Counted from the first letter of the stretch, positions 33,523-42,674 are shown. The stretch: 64,000 bases of DNA from Granulosicoccus sp963833195 (GCA_963833195.1 CAWHXF010000027.1:4340001-4404000); one strand, 5' to 3'. The notes: a model not told the origin generated them from the letters alone. A program made the numbers and translations.

Positions 33523-34983
33523 TCAGGACGTCAGCCGCGTCTCGGGGTAAGCCGCCACCCAGCCGAACCAGAACGCACGGTTGGCGGGCAGCCGCCTCAG
33601 TGTCCGGCCGTCCGGTCCGGTGAGTGCGTCCTCGTCGAGCGTCCACCGGTTTCCTTGCGCGTCGGTCGCAGTGCGGTCGCCGTCGTAGGCGACGAGCTCG
33701 ACGTCCCCGCGCTCGTAGACGCGGTTCGCGCCGCTCGGGTCCGTGAGCACGACGAACGCCGTGCCGCCGAGCGCGTCGGCGTGCACGGGCTCGCGCGCAA
33801 GGAGCGCGGCGTCGATCGCGAGCGTCGCGTCGTCCTGCCCCGGCACGCCGGTCGGGAAGCGCAGCGCCAGCACTTCGCGCTTGTTCGCCAGGCGCGCGTC
33901 GTCCTCGGGCACGGTGAACATGAGCCGATCGGTCGCGAAGTAGTCGCGGTAGGCCACGCCTTCGCCGTAGTCGCGGCGGTGACCGGTGCGGATGTCCAGC
34001 ACGGTGGTGTCCGGATGGCGCGTCCGCCACGCGCCCCAGGTCGTCGTGACGACCGCGCGGCGCGCGAGCGCGATGCCCTTGCCCACGAGCGGCCCCACGA
34101 CGGGCTCGCCGCGCGTGGTGCTCCACAGCGATTGCGTGGAGCGGTCGTACATGAGCTTGTTCGAGCGGTAGAGGAAGCCGCTGGTGCCGAGCGCATGGCG
34201 CGTGCCGCTCGCGTCCACCGTCTCGTAGGGAATCACGGCGCCGCACAGCGTGCAGTAGACGCCCGCGATCTCCACGCCGCCGATCGTGTCCACGAACATC
34301 TCGTGCCAGGCGAGGATGCGTTTCGGATAGGCGCGCGCGTCGCCGTTCACCTCGATGCCGAACACGATGTCGCCATCGTCCAGCCAGTCCGCCTCGTCGG
34401 GGTCGATCATGGCGGGCTCGCGCAGCGGCGGGATGCCGTCCTGGCGCACGCCGCCCCAGCGCGCCTCGTCGAGCCGGATGCTCGTCGCTCGTGCGTCGTC
34501 GAAGTAGCCCGCGAACGCAGGGTCGATGTTGGCATACAGCATCGACTTGAACGTCGCGTAGCGCGGGTGTGCGGTAGCGTCCTGGCGCCACCACCAGCGC
34601 CACCAGGCGTCCAGGTCATCGCCGAAGGCCTCGCCCGTGCTTCGCTCCAGCACGTCCCGAAGCTCCGTCATGCCTCGCGAGAAGCGCACGGTCTCGAGCG
34701 CCATCGGCACGAAGGACGGCGCCCAGTCGGCCTCGATCGCGGACAGCGTATCGGCGACCGGAGGGCCGATGCCCAGCAGCGCCAGGAAGAGCTCGGGTGC
34801 GTCGGGGCGCTGCGCGGCATCGTCCTCGGACCGTGCGCTGTCGGACACCGGCGATGCCGGTTCGTCCGCGGCGGCACGCGCGCCCGGTGTCGCCACGTTC
34901 GTCACCAGCACCGCGGCGCCGAGCAGGACGGCGGCAGGGCGCAGGCCCGCACGGGAAGTCGCTGTACGCGTGGCGCTCTTCAT
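33523..34983 (-). CDS. DUF3179 domain protein, secreted
   Basis: A 486-residue protein from ATG 34983 with a signal peptide (AAVLLGAAVLVTNVATPGARA). The DUF3179 core has DGDIVFGIEVNGDARAYPKR, ILAWHEMFVD, the paired cysteines of VYCTLCGAVIPYE, and RSNKLMYDRSTQSLWS. The family is often annotated as unknown or carboxypeptidase-linked, and the Cys pair could bind metal or form a disulfide in the periplasm. It is divergent from ynjB across a 166-bp region. An open frame extends upstream to 35232 but would overlap ynjB. Confidence 0.8.
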   Translation of the reverse strand: MKSATRTATSRAGLRPAAVLLGAAVLVTNVATPGARAAADEPASPVSDSARSEDDAAQRPDAPELFLALLGIGPPVADTLSAIEADWAPSFVPMALETVRFSRGMTELRDVLERSTGEAFGDDLDAWWRWWWRQDATAHPRYATFKSMLYANIDPAFAGYFDDARATSIRLDEARWGGVRQDGIPPLREPAMIDPDEADWLDDGDIVFGIEVNGDARAYPKRILAWHEMFVDTIGGVEIAGVYCTLCGAVIPYETVDASGTRHALGTSGFLYRSNKLMYDRSTQSLWSTTRGEPVVGPLVGKGIALARRAVVTTTWGAWRTRHPDTTVLDIRTGHRRDYGEGVAYRDYFATDRLMFTVPEDDARLANKREVLALRFPTGVPGQDDATLAIDAALLAREPVHADALGGTAFVVLTDPSGANRVYERGDVELVAYDGDRTATDAQGNRWTLDEDALTGPDGRTLRRLPANRAFWFGWVAAYPETRLTS

Positions 34984-35088
34984 CGGGCCTTCGTCCTTCG
35001 CCGCCGGAACACGCCTCTTCGAGCGCGTCGATCCCATTCGGTTCGCAGGCGCCGAGCGCCGCGGGGAATGTGGAACCGGCCGGACCGG

Positions 35089-35117
35089 TTCATGGTCCAC
35101 CTCTCGCGGGCTAGACT
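35089..35117 (+). promoter_or_regulatory. Promoter candidate for ynjBCD-ynjF
   Basis: TTCATG (35089-35094) and TAGACT (35112-35117) with 17-bp spacing, 32 bp before the ynjB ATG. A similar GGCTAGACT element is found before the AddB-like gene. Confidence 0.45.
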
Positions 35118-35149
35118 GCCCGGCTTCCCGCTCCCCATCAGGACCGCCC

Positions 35150-36397
35150 ATGCGTACCTCCGAGGCTCCCCGTCGGCGACCGTTCCCCCTTCGGCCGGCC
35201 GCGCTCGCGGGTGGGGCGCTAGTCGTCGCCACGGGGGCTGCGCTCGGCGCGTCGGCGGCCGGTGCGGTGGAGCCCGACTCCCCGTGGCCCGAGGTGCTCG
35301 AGGAGGCGCGCGGTCAGACGGTGTGGTTCAACGCCTGGGGCGGCAGCGATCGCATCAACGAGTATCTCGACTGGGCGGGCGAGCGCATCGAGAGCGAGTA
35401 CGGCGTGACGCTCGAGCACGTCAAGATCGGCGACATCGCCGAGATCGTCGCGCAGCTCGCCGCCGAGAAGGCCGCCGGGCGCAACGAGGACGGTCGCGTG
35501 GATCTCATGTGGGTCAACGGCGAGAACTTCGCCGCGCTCAAGGCTGGCGGCATGACCTGGGGACCGTTCGCATCGAACCTGCCCAATGCAACCCTGACCC
35601 GCGACGACGCCTCCATCACGACCGACTTCTCGGTCCCGGTCGAGGGCCTGGAGTCTCCGTGGGGCGGCGCGCAGCTCGTGTTCATCTACGACCGGCAGAC
35701 CGTCGAGTCGCCGCCGCGCTCGCCGGCGGAGCTCCTGGATTTCGTGGCGGACGGCGGTCGCTTCGCGTACCCGGCGCCCCCCGCATTCCACGGCACCACG
35801 TTGCTCAAGCAGCTGCTCACCGAGCTGACCGACGAGCCCGACGCGCTGGCCAGGCCCGTCGATGAGGCCGACTTCGACGCCGTTACCGCCCCCCTGTGGG
35901 ACTATCTCGCGAAGCTGCACCCGAACCTGCGCGGATCGGGCCGCACGTGGCCCGCGGACGCCGAGGAGACGCGTCGGCTGCTCGACGACGGCGAGCTCGA
36001 CATCGCCATGTCGTTCAACCCGAACGAGGCGAGCGCGGCCGTCGAGGGCGGCCAGTTGCCCGACTCGGTGCGCACCTACACGTTCGACGCCGGCACCATC
36101 GGCAACACCCACTTCGTGACGACGCCCTGGAACGCGACGTCGCACGCCGGCGCCATGGTGGTCGCGAACTTCCTGCTGTCGCCCGAGGCGCAGGCGAGAA
36201 AGGCAGACCCCGCTTACTGGGGCGATCCGTCGGTGCTGGACCTCGACAAGCTCGACGCCGACGAGCGCGCCGAGTTCGACGCCATCGATCCAGGCGTGTG
36301 GGCCCTGCCGCTCGGCGAGGGCGAGGTGCTGCCCGAACCCCACGCGTCGTGGACGGCCGCGCTCGAGGCCGCCTGGCTCGCACGCTTCGGGGCCTGA
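35150..36397 (+). CDS. ynjB: ABC transporter substrate-binding protein YnjB
   Basis: A 415-residue periplasmic binding protein. The N-terminal signal (residues 1-39) has an arginine-rich start (APRRRPFPLRP). Family features are VWFNAWGGSDRINEYLDWAG, RVDLMWVNGENFAAL, the hinge SPWGGAQLVFIYD and MSFNPNEASAAVEGG. YnjB belongs to the Fe/thiamine-type binding proteins; the substrate of YnjBCD is not established. It is followed after 42 bp by the permease gene. E. coli has the same order ynjB-C-D. Confidence 0.88.
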   Translation: MRTSEAPRRRPFPLRPAALAGGALVVATGAALGASAAGAVEPDSPWPEVLEEARGQTVWFNAWGGSDRINEYLDWAGERIESEYGVTLEHVKIGDIAEIVAQLAAEKAAGRNEDGRVDLMWVNGENFAALKAGGMTWGPFASNLPNATLTRDDASITTDFSVPVEGLESPWGGAQLVFIYDRQTVESPPRSPAELLDFVADGGRFAYPAPPAFHGTTLLKQLLTELTDEPDALARPVDEADFDAVTAPLWDYLAKLHPNLRGSGRTWPADAEETRRLLDDGELDIAMSFNPNEASAAVEGGQLPDSVRTYTFDAGTIGNTHFVTTPWNATSHAGAMVVANFLLSPEAQARKADPAYWGDPSVLDLDKLDADERAEFDAIDPGVWALPLGEGEVLPEPHASWTAALEAAWLARFGA

Positions 36398-36439
36398 GGG
36401 GACGGCGCCTTCGCGTCCCACGCCGACCGCACGGGAAGC

Positions 36440-38134
36440 GTGCAACGCGCGGGCGCCCGGTGCGTGGCGCTGCTGTTCGTCGCGCCCCTGCTCGTCGGGC
36501 TGGCGGGGACGGCCGCGCAGGCGCTCGGCCTGTGGGGCGTGCTCGGCGTCGAGCGCGGCGCGCTCGGCTCGTTCGCGCTGGTCCTGATCGATCCGCGCAC
36601 GTTGCCCGCGCTGTGGCTGACGCTCTTCACCGGCACCGTCGCCACGCTGCTCGTGCTCGGTTCCACGATCGTGGTGCTCGTGTCCGCCCACGGCACGCGC
36701 GCGTGGAACTGGGCGATGGGCGCGTTGCCGCCGCTGCTCGCCGTGCCGCACGCGGCGCTCGCCGTCGGGCTCGCCTTCCTGATCGCGCCCAGCGGCTGGC
36801 TCGCGCGGCTCGTGTCACCTTGGGCGACCGGGTGGGAGCGCCCGCCGATGGCGTGGCTCGTGCCGGATGCGGCGGGCTGGAGCCTCGTCGCGGGGCTGGT
36901 GTTGAAGGAGACGCCGTTCCTGCTGCTCGCGGCCGCTGCGCAGCTGCCGAGCCTCGACGTGGATGCCAGCCTGCGCATCGGACGCACGCTCGGCTACGCG
37001 CCCGCGCGCTGCTGGAGCCGCCTGGTGCTGCCGCGGCTCTGGCCGCGCATCCGGCTCACCTTCCTCGTCGTGCTCGCGTTCAACCTCGCGGTCGTGGACA
37101 TGGCCATCCTGCTCGGGCCCGGTCATCCGCCCACGCTCGCGGTGCTGCTGGTGCAGCTCGTGGCCGACCCGACCACGCGCGGAGCGGCGTCCGCCGGTGC
37201 GGTGCTGCTCGCCTCGCTGGTCGGCGCGGCGTGTCTCGCGGTGCTCGTCGCCGAACGCCTGATCGAGGCGGTGGCCCGGGCGCGGCGCAGGAACGGTCGG
37301 CGCGGGCTCGGCTCGTCGATCGCGCGCCGCGTCGGGCAGGGCTACGGCGGCCTGCTGTTCGCGACGGGGCTGCTGGCGCTCGTGGTGCTGCCGATCTGGA
37401 GCGTCACGCGGCGCTGGCGTTTCCCGGACGCGCTGCCGGGGGAGTGGTCCACGGAGAACTGGACTCGGCGGCTCGACATGCTCGTGGAGCCCGCGCTCGC
37501 GACCTTCGGGCTCGCGGCGGGGACCGCGATCCTCGCGCTCGTGGCGGGCATCGCGTACCTCGAGGCCGAGCGGCGCGGGCGCGCGCCGAAGCTCGACTGG
37601 CTGTGGTACGTCCCGCTGCTGGTGCCGCAGGTGGCGCTGCTGTTCGGCTGGCAGGTGGCGGCGCTGCTGCTGCGGGCCGAGGGACGCTGGCCGGTCGTGC
37701 TGCACGCGCACTGGTTCTACGCGCTGCCCTACGTCGTGCTGATTCTCGCCGCGGCGTGGCGCGAGCAGGATCCGCGCTGGAGCCATGCCGCGGCCACGCT
37801 GGGGGCCGGCTACTGGCGCGTGCTGTGGCGCGTGCGGCTGCCGCTGCTGCTGCGCCCGGTCTGCCAGGCCGCCGCCGTGGCGGCGTCGGTCAGCGTGGCG
37901 CAGTACCTGCCGACGCTGCTGCTCGGCGCCGGTCGCATGCCCACCCTCGCCACCGAGCTCGTGGCGAGCGGCGGCGGGAGCGATCGGCGCGCGCTCGCCG
38001 CGCTCGCGGTGCTGCAGGCGGCGTTGCCGCTCGTGGCGTTCGTCGCCGCGCTCGGCTGGCCGGCCTGGCGGCGGCGCCGGCTCGGGCGCACGGTTTCCGG
38101 CGCGGCGTGTCCAGCCCTCGGGGCGACCGGGTGA
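36440..38134 (+). CDS. ynjC: ABC transporter permease YnjC (fused double permease)
   Basis: A 564-residue permease with two ThiP/FbpB-like halves of six helices each. Coupling motifs are RIGRTLGYAPARCWSRLVLP in the first half and AAATLGAGYWRVLWRVRLP in the second. It starts at GTG 36440 and its stop overlaps the ynjD GTG. Such fused permeases serve iron, thiamine, spermidine or sulfate importers. The substrate follows from YnjB and is unknown. Confidence 0.88.
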   Translation: MQRAGARCVALLFVAPLLVGLAGTAAQALGLWGVLGVERGALGSFALVLIDPRTLPALWLTLFTGTVATLLVLGSTIVVLVSAHGTRAWNWAMGALPPLLAVPHAALAVGLAFLIAPSGWLARLVSPWATGWERPPMAWLVPDAAGWSLVAGLVLKETPFLLLAAAAQLPSLDVDASLRIGRTLGYAPARCWSRLVLPRLWPRIRLTFLVVLAFNLAVVDMAILLGPGHPPTLAVLLVQLVADPTTRGAASAGAVLLASLVGAACLAVLVAERLIEAVARARRRNGRRGLGSSIARRVGQGYGGLLFATGLLALVVLPIWSVTRRWRFPDALPGEWSTENWTRRLDMLVEPALATFGLAAGTAILALVAGIAYLEAERRGRAPKLDWLWYVPLLVPQVALLFGWQVAALLLRAEGRWPVVLHAHWFYALPYVVLILAAAWREQDPRWSHAAATLGAGYWRVLWRVRLPLLLRPVCQAAAVAASVSVAQYLPTLLLGAGRMPTLATELVASGGGSDRRALAALAVLQAALPLVAFVAALGWPAWRRRRLGRTVSGAACPALGATG

Positions 38135-38775
38135 GCGCCTCGACCGCCGCCGCCACCTTCGAGGTCGACGATCTGCGGCTCGCCACGCCCGGTGGACAAC
38201 GCATCGTGGACGGGCTGAGCTTCCGCGTCGCGGCCGGCGAGGTGCTGGTGCTGATGGGTCCGAGCGGCAGCGGCAAGTCGAGCGTGCTCGGCTGGCTGAC
38301 GGGCACGCTCGCGCCGGGCTTTCGCGCGTCGGGAGACGTGCGCATCGACGGTGCGTCGGTGGCCCACCTGCCCACGGAACGGCGCCGCATCGGCCTGATG
38401 CTGCAGTCGGACTACCTCTTTCCGCACATGAGCGTCGCGGACAACCTGCTGTTCGGCGTGCGCGGCGGCACGCGTGCAGAGCGGCGGCGGCGCATGTGCG
38501 ACAGCCTCTCGGAAGCGGGTCTGGAGACGCTCGAGGATCGTGACCCCGCGACGCTGAGCGGCGGGCAACGCTCGCGCGTCAGCCTGCTGCGCACGCTGCT
38601 CGCCGACCCCGCCGTGCTGCTGCTGGACGAGCCGTTCTCGAGACTCGACGCCGAGCGCCGCGAACGCATTCGCGCGTTCACCTGGGAGCACGCCAGCAAG
38701 CTGCCGACGGTACTCGTCACCCACGATCTGGCCGACGTGCCTGCGGGTGCACGCACGATCGAGATCGGGAGCTGA
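38131..38775 (+). CDS. ynjD: ABC transporter ATP-binding protein YnjD
   Basis: A 214-residue ATPase with Walker A MGPSGSGKSSVL, the signature LSGGQRSRVSLLRTL, Walker B AVLLLDEPFSRLD and H-loop VLVTHDLAD. It energises YnjC. GTG 38131 overlaps the ynjC stop (GTGA). It is shorter than most importers' ATPases because it lacks a C-terminal regulatory domain, as in YnjD. Its stop overlaps the ynjF ATG. Confidence 0.9.
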   Translation: MSASTAAATFEVDDLRLATPGGQRIVDGLSFRVAAGEVLVLMGPSGSGKSSVLGWLTGTLAPGFRASGDVRIDGASVAHLPTERRRIGLMLQSDYLFPHMSVADNLLFGVRGGTRAERRRRMCDSLSEAGLETLEDRDPATLSGGQRSRVSLLRTLLADPAVLLLDEPFSRLDAERRERIRAFTWEHASKLPTVLVTHDLADVPAGARTIEIGS

Positions 38776-39395
38776 TGCTGGACCGATACGTGGTGCCGCG
38801 CATCAGGCCCGCACTCGCCGGGATCGCACATCGCCTGCACGCGCGTGGCGTGACGGCCGATGCCATGACCGTCGCGGGCTTCGGGGTCGGGCTCGGCAGT
38901 GTCGCGGCCGTCGCCTTCGGCGCGCCGCTCGTCGGGCTCGCGTTGTTGCTGCTCGGACGGCTGGCCGATGGGCTCGACGGCGAGCTCGCCCGCTTGCGCG
39001 GGCCGAGCGATGCCGGCGCGTTCATCGACATCACGCTCGATTTCGTCTTCTACGCGCTGTTCCCCGTCGGCTTCGCGCTCATGGACCCGGCGGCGAACGC
39101 CTTGCCCGCCGCGGTGCTGGTCGCGAGCTTCGTGGGCACGGGGGCGAGTTTCCTCGCGTTCGCAGCACATGCCGATCGGCTCGGCGTGGCGCGCGTGCAG
39201 TTCGCGCACAAGGGCATGTACTACCTCGATGGGCTAGCCGAAGGCACCGAGACGATCGTCGCGTTCGCGCTGATGTGCCTGTTTCCGGGCGCCTTCGCCC
39301 CGATCGCCTGGACGTTCGCGCTGGTGTGCGCCGTGACGGCGTTGAACCGTGTGGTGTCGGGGTACGGCACGCTGCGCGCGCACGGCGGCGAATGA
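38775..39395 (+). CDS. ynjF: CDP-alcohol phosphatidyltransferase YnjF
   Basis: A 206-residue membrane enzyme with the complete CDP-alcohol phosphotransferase motif D-G-x2-A-R-x8-G-x3-D-x3-D (from DGELARLRG to FIDITLD). About six helices are visible. The family joins a CDP-lipid to an alcohol at the inner membrane; the acceptor used by YnjF is unknown. Conservation of the ynjBCD-ynjF order (here without ynjE) suggests the importer and this lipid enzyme serve one pathway. The ATG overlaps the ynjD stop, and a strong hairpin follows. Confidence 0.88.
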   Translation: MLDRYVVPRIRPALAGIAHRLHARGVTADAMTVAGFGVGLGSVAAVAFGAPLVGLALLLLGRLADGLDGELARLRGPSDAGAFIDITLDFVFYALFPVGFALMDPAANALPAAVLVASFVGTGASFLAFAAHADRLGVARVQFAHKGMYYLDGLAEGTETIVAFALMCLFPGAFAPIAWTFALVCAVTALNRVVSGYGTLRAHGGE

Positions 39396-39396
39396 C

Positions 39397-39426
39397 GGGG
39401 GCGCATCCGCGGTGGGATGCGCCCCC
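39397..39426. terminator. Bidirectional terminator between ynjF and DUF1328 gene
   Basis: A perfect 12-bp stem (gggggcgcatcc / ggatgcgccccc) with a 6-nt loop lies between two convergent genes, right after the ynjF stop and just before the stop of the minus-strand DUF1328 gene. There is no long T tract, usual for this GC-rich genome. Confidence 0.8.
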
Positions 39427-39430
39427 GCGT

Positions 39431-39595
39431 TCAGACCGAGGAGCCGCGCCTCTGCACGAAGCCGATGATGGCGAGCACCAGGAACACGACGAACAGTATC
39501 CATGCGACGTTGCTGGCGGCGCCGGCGATGCCGGAGAAGCCGAGCAATGCCGCGACGATCGCGATCACGAGAAAGATGATTGCCCACTTGGCCAT
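39431..39595 (-). CDS. DUF1328 small membrane protein (YtjA-like)
   Basis: A 54-residue protein made of two membrane helices (WAIIFLVIAIVAALLGFSGI and WILFVVFLVLAIIGF) with the FSGIAGAA turn typical of DUF1328/YtjA. AGGAG lies 8 nt before the ATG. Family members are stress- or stationary-phase-associated in several proteobacteria, and the mechanism is unknown. Transcribed alone, it ends in the shared hairpin with ynjF. Confidence 0.92.
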   Translation of the reverse strand: MAKWAIIFLVIAIVAALLGFSGIAGAASNVAWILFVVFLVLAIIGFVQRRGSSV

Positions 39596-39763
39596 GAGAT
39601 TCGCTCCTGTTGAGCCGCGGACATCCGTCCGCGACCGGGAGGGGCACGCTATGCCTCGTGCGCCGGAAAAACGTCGTCGTGCGCCGTCCTGTGCAATCGG
39701 GTGTGCACGCTTGGCACTATCGACACGGCGCGTGCCGGAACCTCGGGCGCCACGCGGCGGTCC

Positions 39764-40843
39764 ATGACCGCCGTGATCCGCCGCCGATTCCTCACCGCCG
39801 CCGCCGCGCTGCCCGCGCTCGTCCGCGCCGCCCCATCGCCCCTCGCGTCCGGCGCTCCGCCCGGCGCATCGCCGCGTGGCGCGCGCCTGCCGGACGGCGC
39901 GCTCGACGCGTTCGCGTCGGAGGCGCGCGGCCTGGAGCGGCTGCAGGCGGCGGTGATCTCGGTGAACGGCGAGACGGTGCTGGCCGACGCCTTCCGCGGC
40001 CCGCCGGTCGGGACGGCCGTCAACATCAAGTCCGTCTCGAAGTCCGTGATCGCCGCGCTGGTCGGCGCCGCGCTGGAGCGCGGCGTGCTCGAGGGGATCG
40101 ACGGTACGCTCGCGCAAGTCGCGCCGGAGCTCGTGCCGCCCGGTGTCGATGCGCGCGTGCCCGGCCTCACGCTCGAGAATCTCCTGACCATGCGCGCCGG
40201 CTTGCAGCGCATGTCGGGGCGCAACTACGGCGTGTGGGCCGCGAGCGACGACTGGGTCCGGCACGCGCTGACCCGGCCCTTCGTGGCCGAGCCCGGCGGA
40301 CGCATGCTGTACTCCACCGCCGACTGGCACGTGCTCGGCGCGGTGCTGTCGTCGCTGACGGAGCAGAGCCTGCTGACGTTGTCGCGCCGCTGGCTGGGCG
40401 AGCCCCTCGGCATCCGCTTCGCGCCCTGGACGCGGGATCCGCAGGGTCGCTATCTGGGCGGCAACGAGATGTCGATGTCGCCGCTCGAGATGGTGCGCTT
40501 CGGCGAGCTGTACCGGCTCGGCGGCACGTGGAACGGCACGCGCGTGCTGGCCGACGGCTGGGCGCGCGAAAGCTTCACCGCGCGCACCGTGTCGCCCTGG
40601 TCGAACGACGGCTACGGCTACGGCTGGTTCCTGCGCAAGATCGGCGGCGGCACGGCTGCCTACGCGCGCGGCTACGGCGGACAGATGATCCACGTGGTGC
40701 CGGACGCGGGGCTCGTCGTCGCGATCACGTCCGATACCTCGCGCGCCGCGCGCGGCGATGGCTACGTGGACCGGCTGCACGGGCTCGTCGCGCGCCACCT
40801 CCTGGGGCCTGCGAATGTTGCCCGGGGCGCCGGTGCGGGCTGA
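39764..40843 (+). CDS. Serine hydrolase, class C beta-lactamase-like, Tat-exported
   Basis: A 359-residue protein with a twin-arginine-like signal (IRRRFLTAAAALPALVRA). The serine nucleophile motif S-x-x-K is SVSK (about residue 87), followed by YSTADWHVLG as the Y-x-N-like element and YGYGWFLRK, GGQMIHVVPDAGLVV near the C-terminus. These features place it among penicillin-binding-protein-like esterases/peptidases rather than dedicated beta-lactamases. A longer frame from 39701 exists, but ATG 39764 sits directly at the export signal. Substrate unknown. Confidence 0.82.
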   Translation: MTAVIRRRFLTAAAALPALVRAAPSPLASGAPPGASPRGARLPDGALDAFASEARGLERLQAAVISVNGETVLADAFRGPPVGTAVNIKSVSKSVIAALVGAALERGVLEGIDGTLAQVAPELVPPGVDARVPGLTLENLLTMRAGLQRMSGRNYGVWAASDDWVRHALTRPFVAEPGGRMLYSTADWHVLGAVLSSLTEQSLLTLSRRWLGEPLGIRFAPWTRDPQGRYLGGNEMSMSPLEMVRFGELYRLGGTWNGTRVLADGWARESFTARTVSPWSNDGYGYGWFLRKIGGGTAAYARGYGGQMIHVVPDAGLVVAITSDTSRAARGDGYVDRLHGLVARHLLGPANVARGAGAG

Positions 40844-40915
40844 CGGCGGTGCTGGAAACCGGGCACGATGCCTACAGATTCATCGACCCTTCAAACGCGA
40901 ACCGGGAAGCGACAC

Positions 40916-41428
40916 ATGAGCGACAAGACCGAACGGGCCGTCCTCGCGGGCGGCTGCTTCTGGGGCATGCAGGACCTGATCAGGAAGCGTCCGGGCATCG
41001 TGTCCACGCGCGTCGGCTACACCGGCGGCGACGTGCCGAACGCCACCTACCGGAACCACGGCGACCACGCCGAAGGCATCGAGATCGTGTTCGATCCCGA
41101 GCGCACGAGCTACCGCGACATCCTGGAGTTCTTCTTCCAGATCCACGATCCGAGCACGTTGAACCGGCAGGGCAACGACCGGGGTCGCTCGTACCGCTCG
41201 GCCATCTACTACGTGGACGACGCGCAGAAGCGCGTGGCGGAGGACACCATCGCGGATGTGAACGCCTCGGGCATCTGGCCCGGCAAGGTCGTCACCGAGC
41301 TGGAGCCCGTGTCCGACTTCTGGGAGGCCGAGCCCGAGCACCAGGACTACCTGGAGCGCATCCCGCACGGTTACACGTGTCACTACCCGCGCGACAACTG
41401 GGTGCTGCCGAAGCGCGACGCGGCCTGA
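40916..41428 (+). CDS. msrA: Peptide-methionine (S)-S-oxide reductase
   Basis: A 170-residue MsrA with the catalytic GGCFWG motif (Cys14), VGYTGGDVPNATYRN, the EGIEIVFDP strand and the GRSYRSAIYY loop. It repairs oxidised methionine using thioredoxin; I see no second conserved Cys pair at the C-terminus beyond Cys in GYTCHYPRDNWV. GGGAAG precedes the ATG. The cytoplasmic location follows from the lack of a signal. A DUF4174 gene overlaps its end. Confidence 0.93.
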   Translation: MSDKTERAVLAGGCFWGMQDLIRKRPGIVSTRVGYTGGDVPNATYRNHGDHAEGIEIVFDPERTSYRDILEFFFQIHDPSTLNRQGNDRGRSYRSAIYYVDDAQKRVAEDTIADVNASGIWPGKVVTELEPVSDFWEAEPEHQDYLERIPHGYTCHYPRDNWVLPKRDAA

Positions 41429-41934
41429 TCCGCGCCTCCGGCGCCGGTGAGGGGCGCCGGCGTCCGCGTGCCGCCTCGCTTTTCCTGCTCGTCGCCGGTC
41501 TCTTCGGCGGCCCGCTGGCCGTGAGCGGCGCGCACGCCTTCGACGACCGGCGCCTGGTCGTCGCGTTCGGCACGCCGGGCTCGGCGGCGATGGCGCGGTT
41601 GGAGCGGCTCGTCGCCGATGCGCGTTGCCGCCTGGTGGATCGCGATGTCGACGTGCGCTTCGTGGACGTCGCCGAGCTGGATTCCGCAGGCGGCGGGGCG
41701 GCCCCGGCGCTCGTCCGGCTGGCGGGCCTGCGCGGCGCGGACGCGGGCTCCTTCGAGCTCGTGCTCGTCGGCAAGGACGGCGGCGTGAAGGCGCGCGCCG
41801 ACGACCCGGACGCGCTGTCGGCGTTCCTCGAGCGCATCGACACCATGCCCATGCGCCGCGCGGAGATCCGGCGCAGGGGGGGACCCGATGCGGCGTGCGA
41901 GGGCGAACCCGGCCCGCCGTCCTCCGGCGGGTGA
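41425..41934 (+). CDS. DUF4174 protein, secreted; start codon unclear
   Basis: About 169 residues. A signal peptide (SLFLLVAGLFGGPLAVSGAHA) precedes a DUF4174 domain (LVVAFGTPGSAAMARLERL, FELVLVGKDGGVKARADDP, IDTMPMRRAEIRR), a thioredoxin-like fold family. No ATG, GTG or TTG lies in frame before the signal peptide without entering msrA. The only candidate is CTG 41425, which overlaps the msrA stop (CTGA); otherwise a base is missing near the 5' end. The stop overlaps the GTG of the next gene. Position suggests expression with msrA, perhaps in oxidative stress (inference). Confidence 0.65.
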   Translation: MIRASGAGEGRRRPRAASLFLLVAGLFGGPLAVSGAHAFDDRRLVVAFGTPGSAAMARLERLVADARCRLVDRDVDVRFVDVAELDSAGGGAAPALVRLAGLRGADAGSFELVLVGKDGGVKARADDPDALSAFLERIDTMPMRRAEIRRRGGPDAACEGEPGPPSSGG

Positions 41935-42674
41935 GCGGATTCGCCGGCTGGCAGCTCGCCGCGGTCCTGCCGCTGTTCGTCTGGAGCGGCTTCGTGCGCT
42001 CGGGGCTCGGCTTCGGCGGCGCGGCGCTGACCCTGCCGATGCTGCTGCTCGTCGCGGACGAGCCGCTGCTGTTCCTGCCGGCGATCTGCTGGCACCTGCT
42101 GCTGTTCTCCGCGCTGACCGTCGCGACGCGTCTCGGCAACGTGGACTGGCGGGCCCTTGCACGGCTGGCGGCGTTGCTCGTCGTGCCGTTCGCGGCCGGG
42201 CTGGTGGGCCTGCTGAACCTGCCCGGTCGCACGCTGTCGCTGTTCGTGTACGTCGTCACGCTCGGCTATGGGATGAGCTATGCGGTGGGGCGCATGCTCG
42301 CGAGCCGTTCGGGCTGGACCGACGCGGCGCTGCTGGTCGTCGGCGGATACGCGAGCGGGGTGTCGCTGACCGGCGCGCCGCTGATCGCGGCGGTCGGCGC
42401 GCGTCGCATCGACGCGCATCGGCTGCGCGACACGCTCTTCGTGTTGTGGATGGTGCTGGTGGTGGCGAAGCTCTCCACCTTCGTCGCCGCCGGCGTGGAC
42501 CTGCGACTCGGGCTCGCCGCGCTGACCCTCCCCGCGGTGGCGCTCGGCCACGTGCTGGGCCTGCGCGCGCACGCGGCGATCCTGCAGCGCGGGCGACGCG
42601 GGTTCGAGCGCCTGGTCGGCGTCGGGCTCGTCGCGGTCTCGCTCGTCGGCATCGGGGCCGCGCTGTCGGCATAG
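41931..42674 (+). CDS. TauE/SafE family (TSUP) membrane transporter
   Basis: A 247-residue protein with about eight membrane helices. The family motif occurs twice: GFVRSGLGFGGAALTLPML near the N-terminus and YASGVSLTGAPLIAAVGAR in the second half. TSUP proteins export or import sulfite, sulfoacetate or related organosulfur anions. The GTG start overlaps the DUF4174 stop. The substrate cannot be read from context. Confidence 0.85.
   Translation: MSGFAGWQLAAVLPLFVWSGFVRSGLGFGGAALTLPMLLLVADEPLLFLPAICWHLLLFSALTVATRLGNVDWRALARLAALLVVPFAAGLVGLLNLPGRTLSLFVYVVTLGYGMSYAVGRMLASRSGWTDAALLVVGGYASGVSLTGAPLIAAVGARRIDAHRLRDTLFVLWMVLVVAKLSTFVAAGVDLRLGLAALTLPAVALGHVLGLRAHAAILQRGRRGFERLVGVGLVAVSLVGIGAALSA

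Noticed and set aside
35219..36751. A 510-codon minus-strand ORF across ynjB
   Set aside because: Antisense shadow of ynjB and ynjC; low-complexity Arg/Gly/Val composition.
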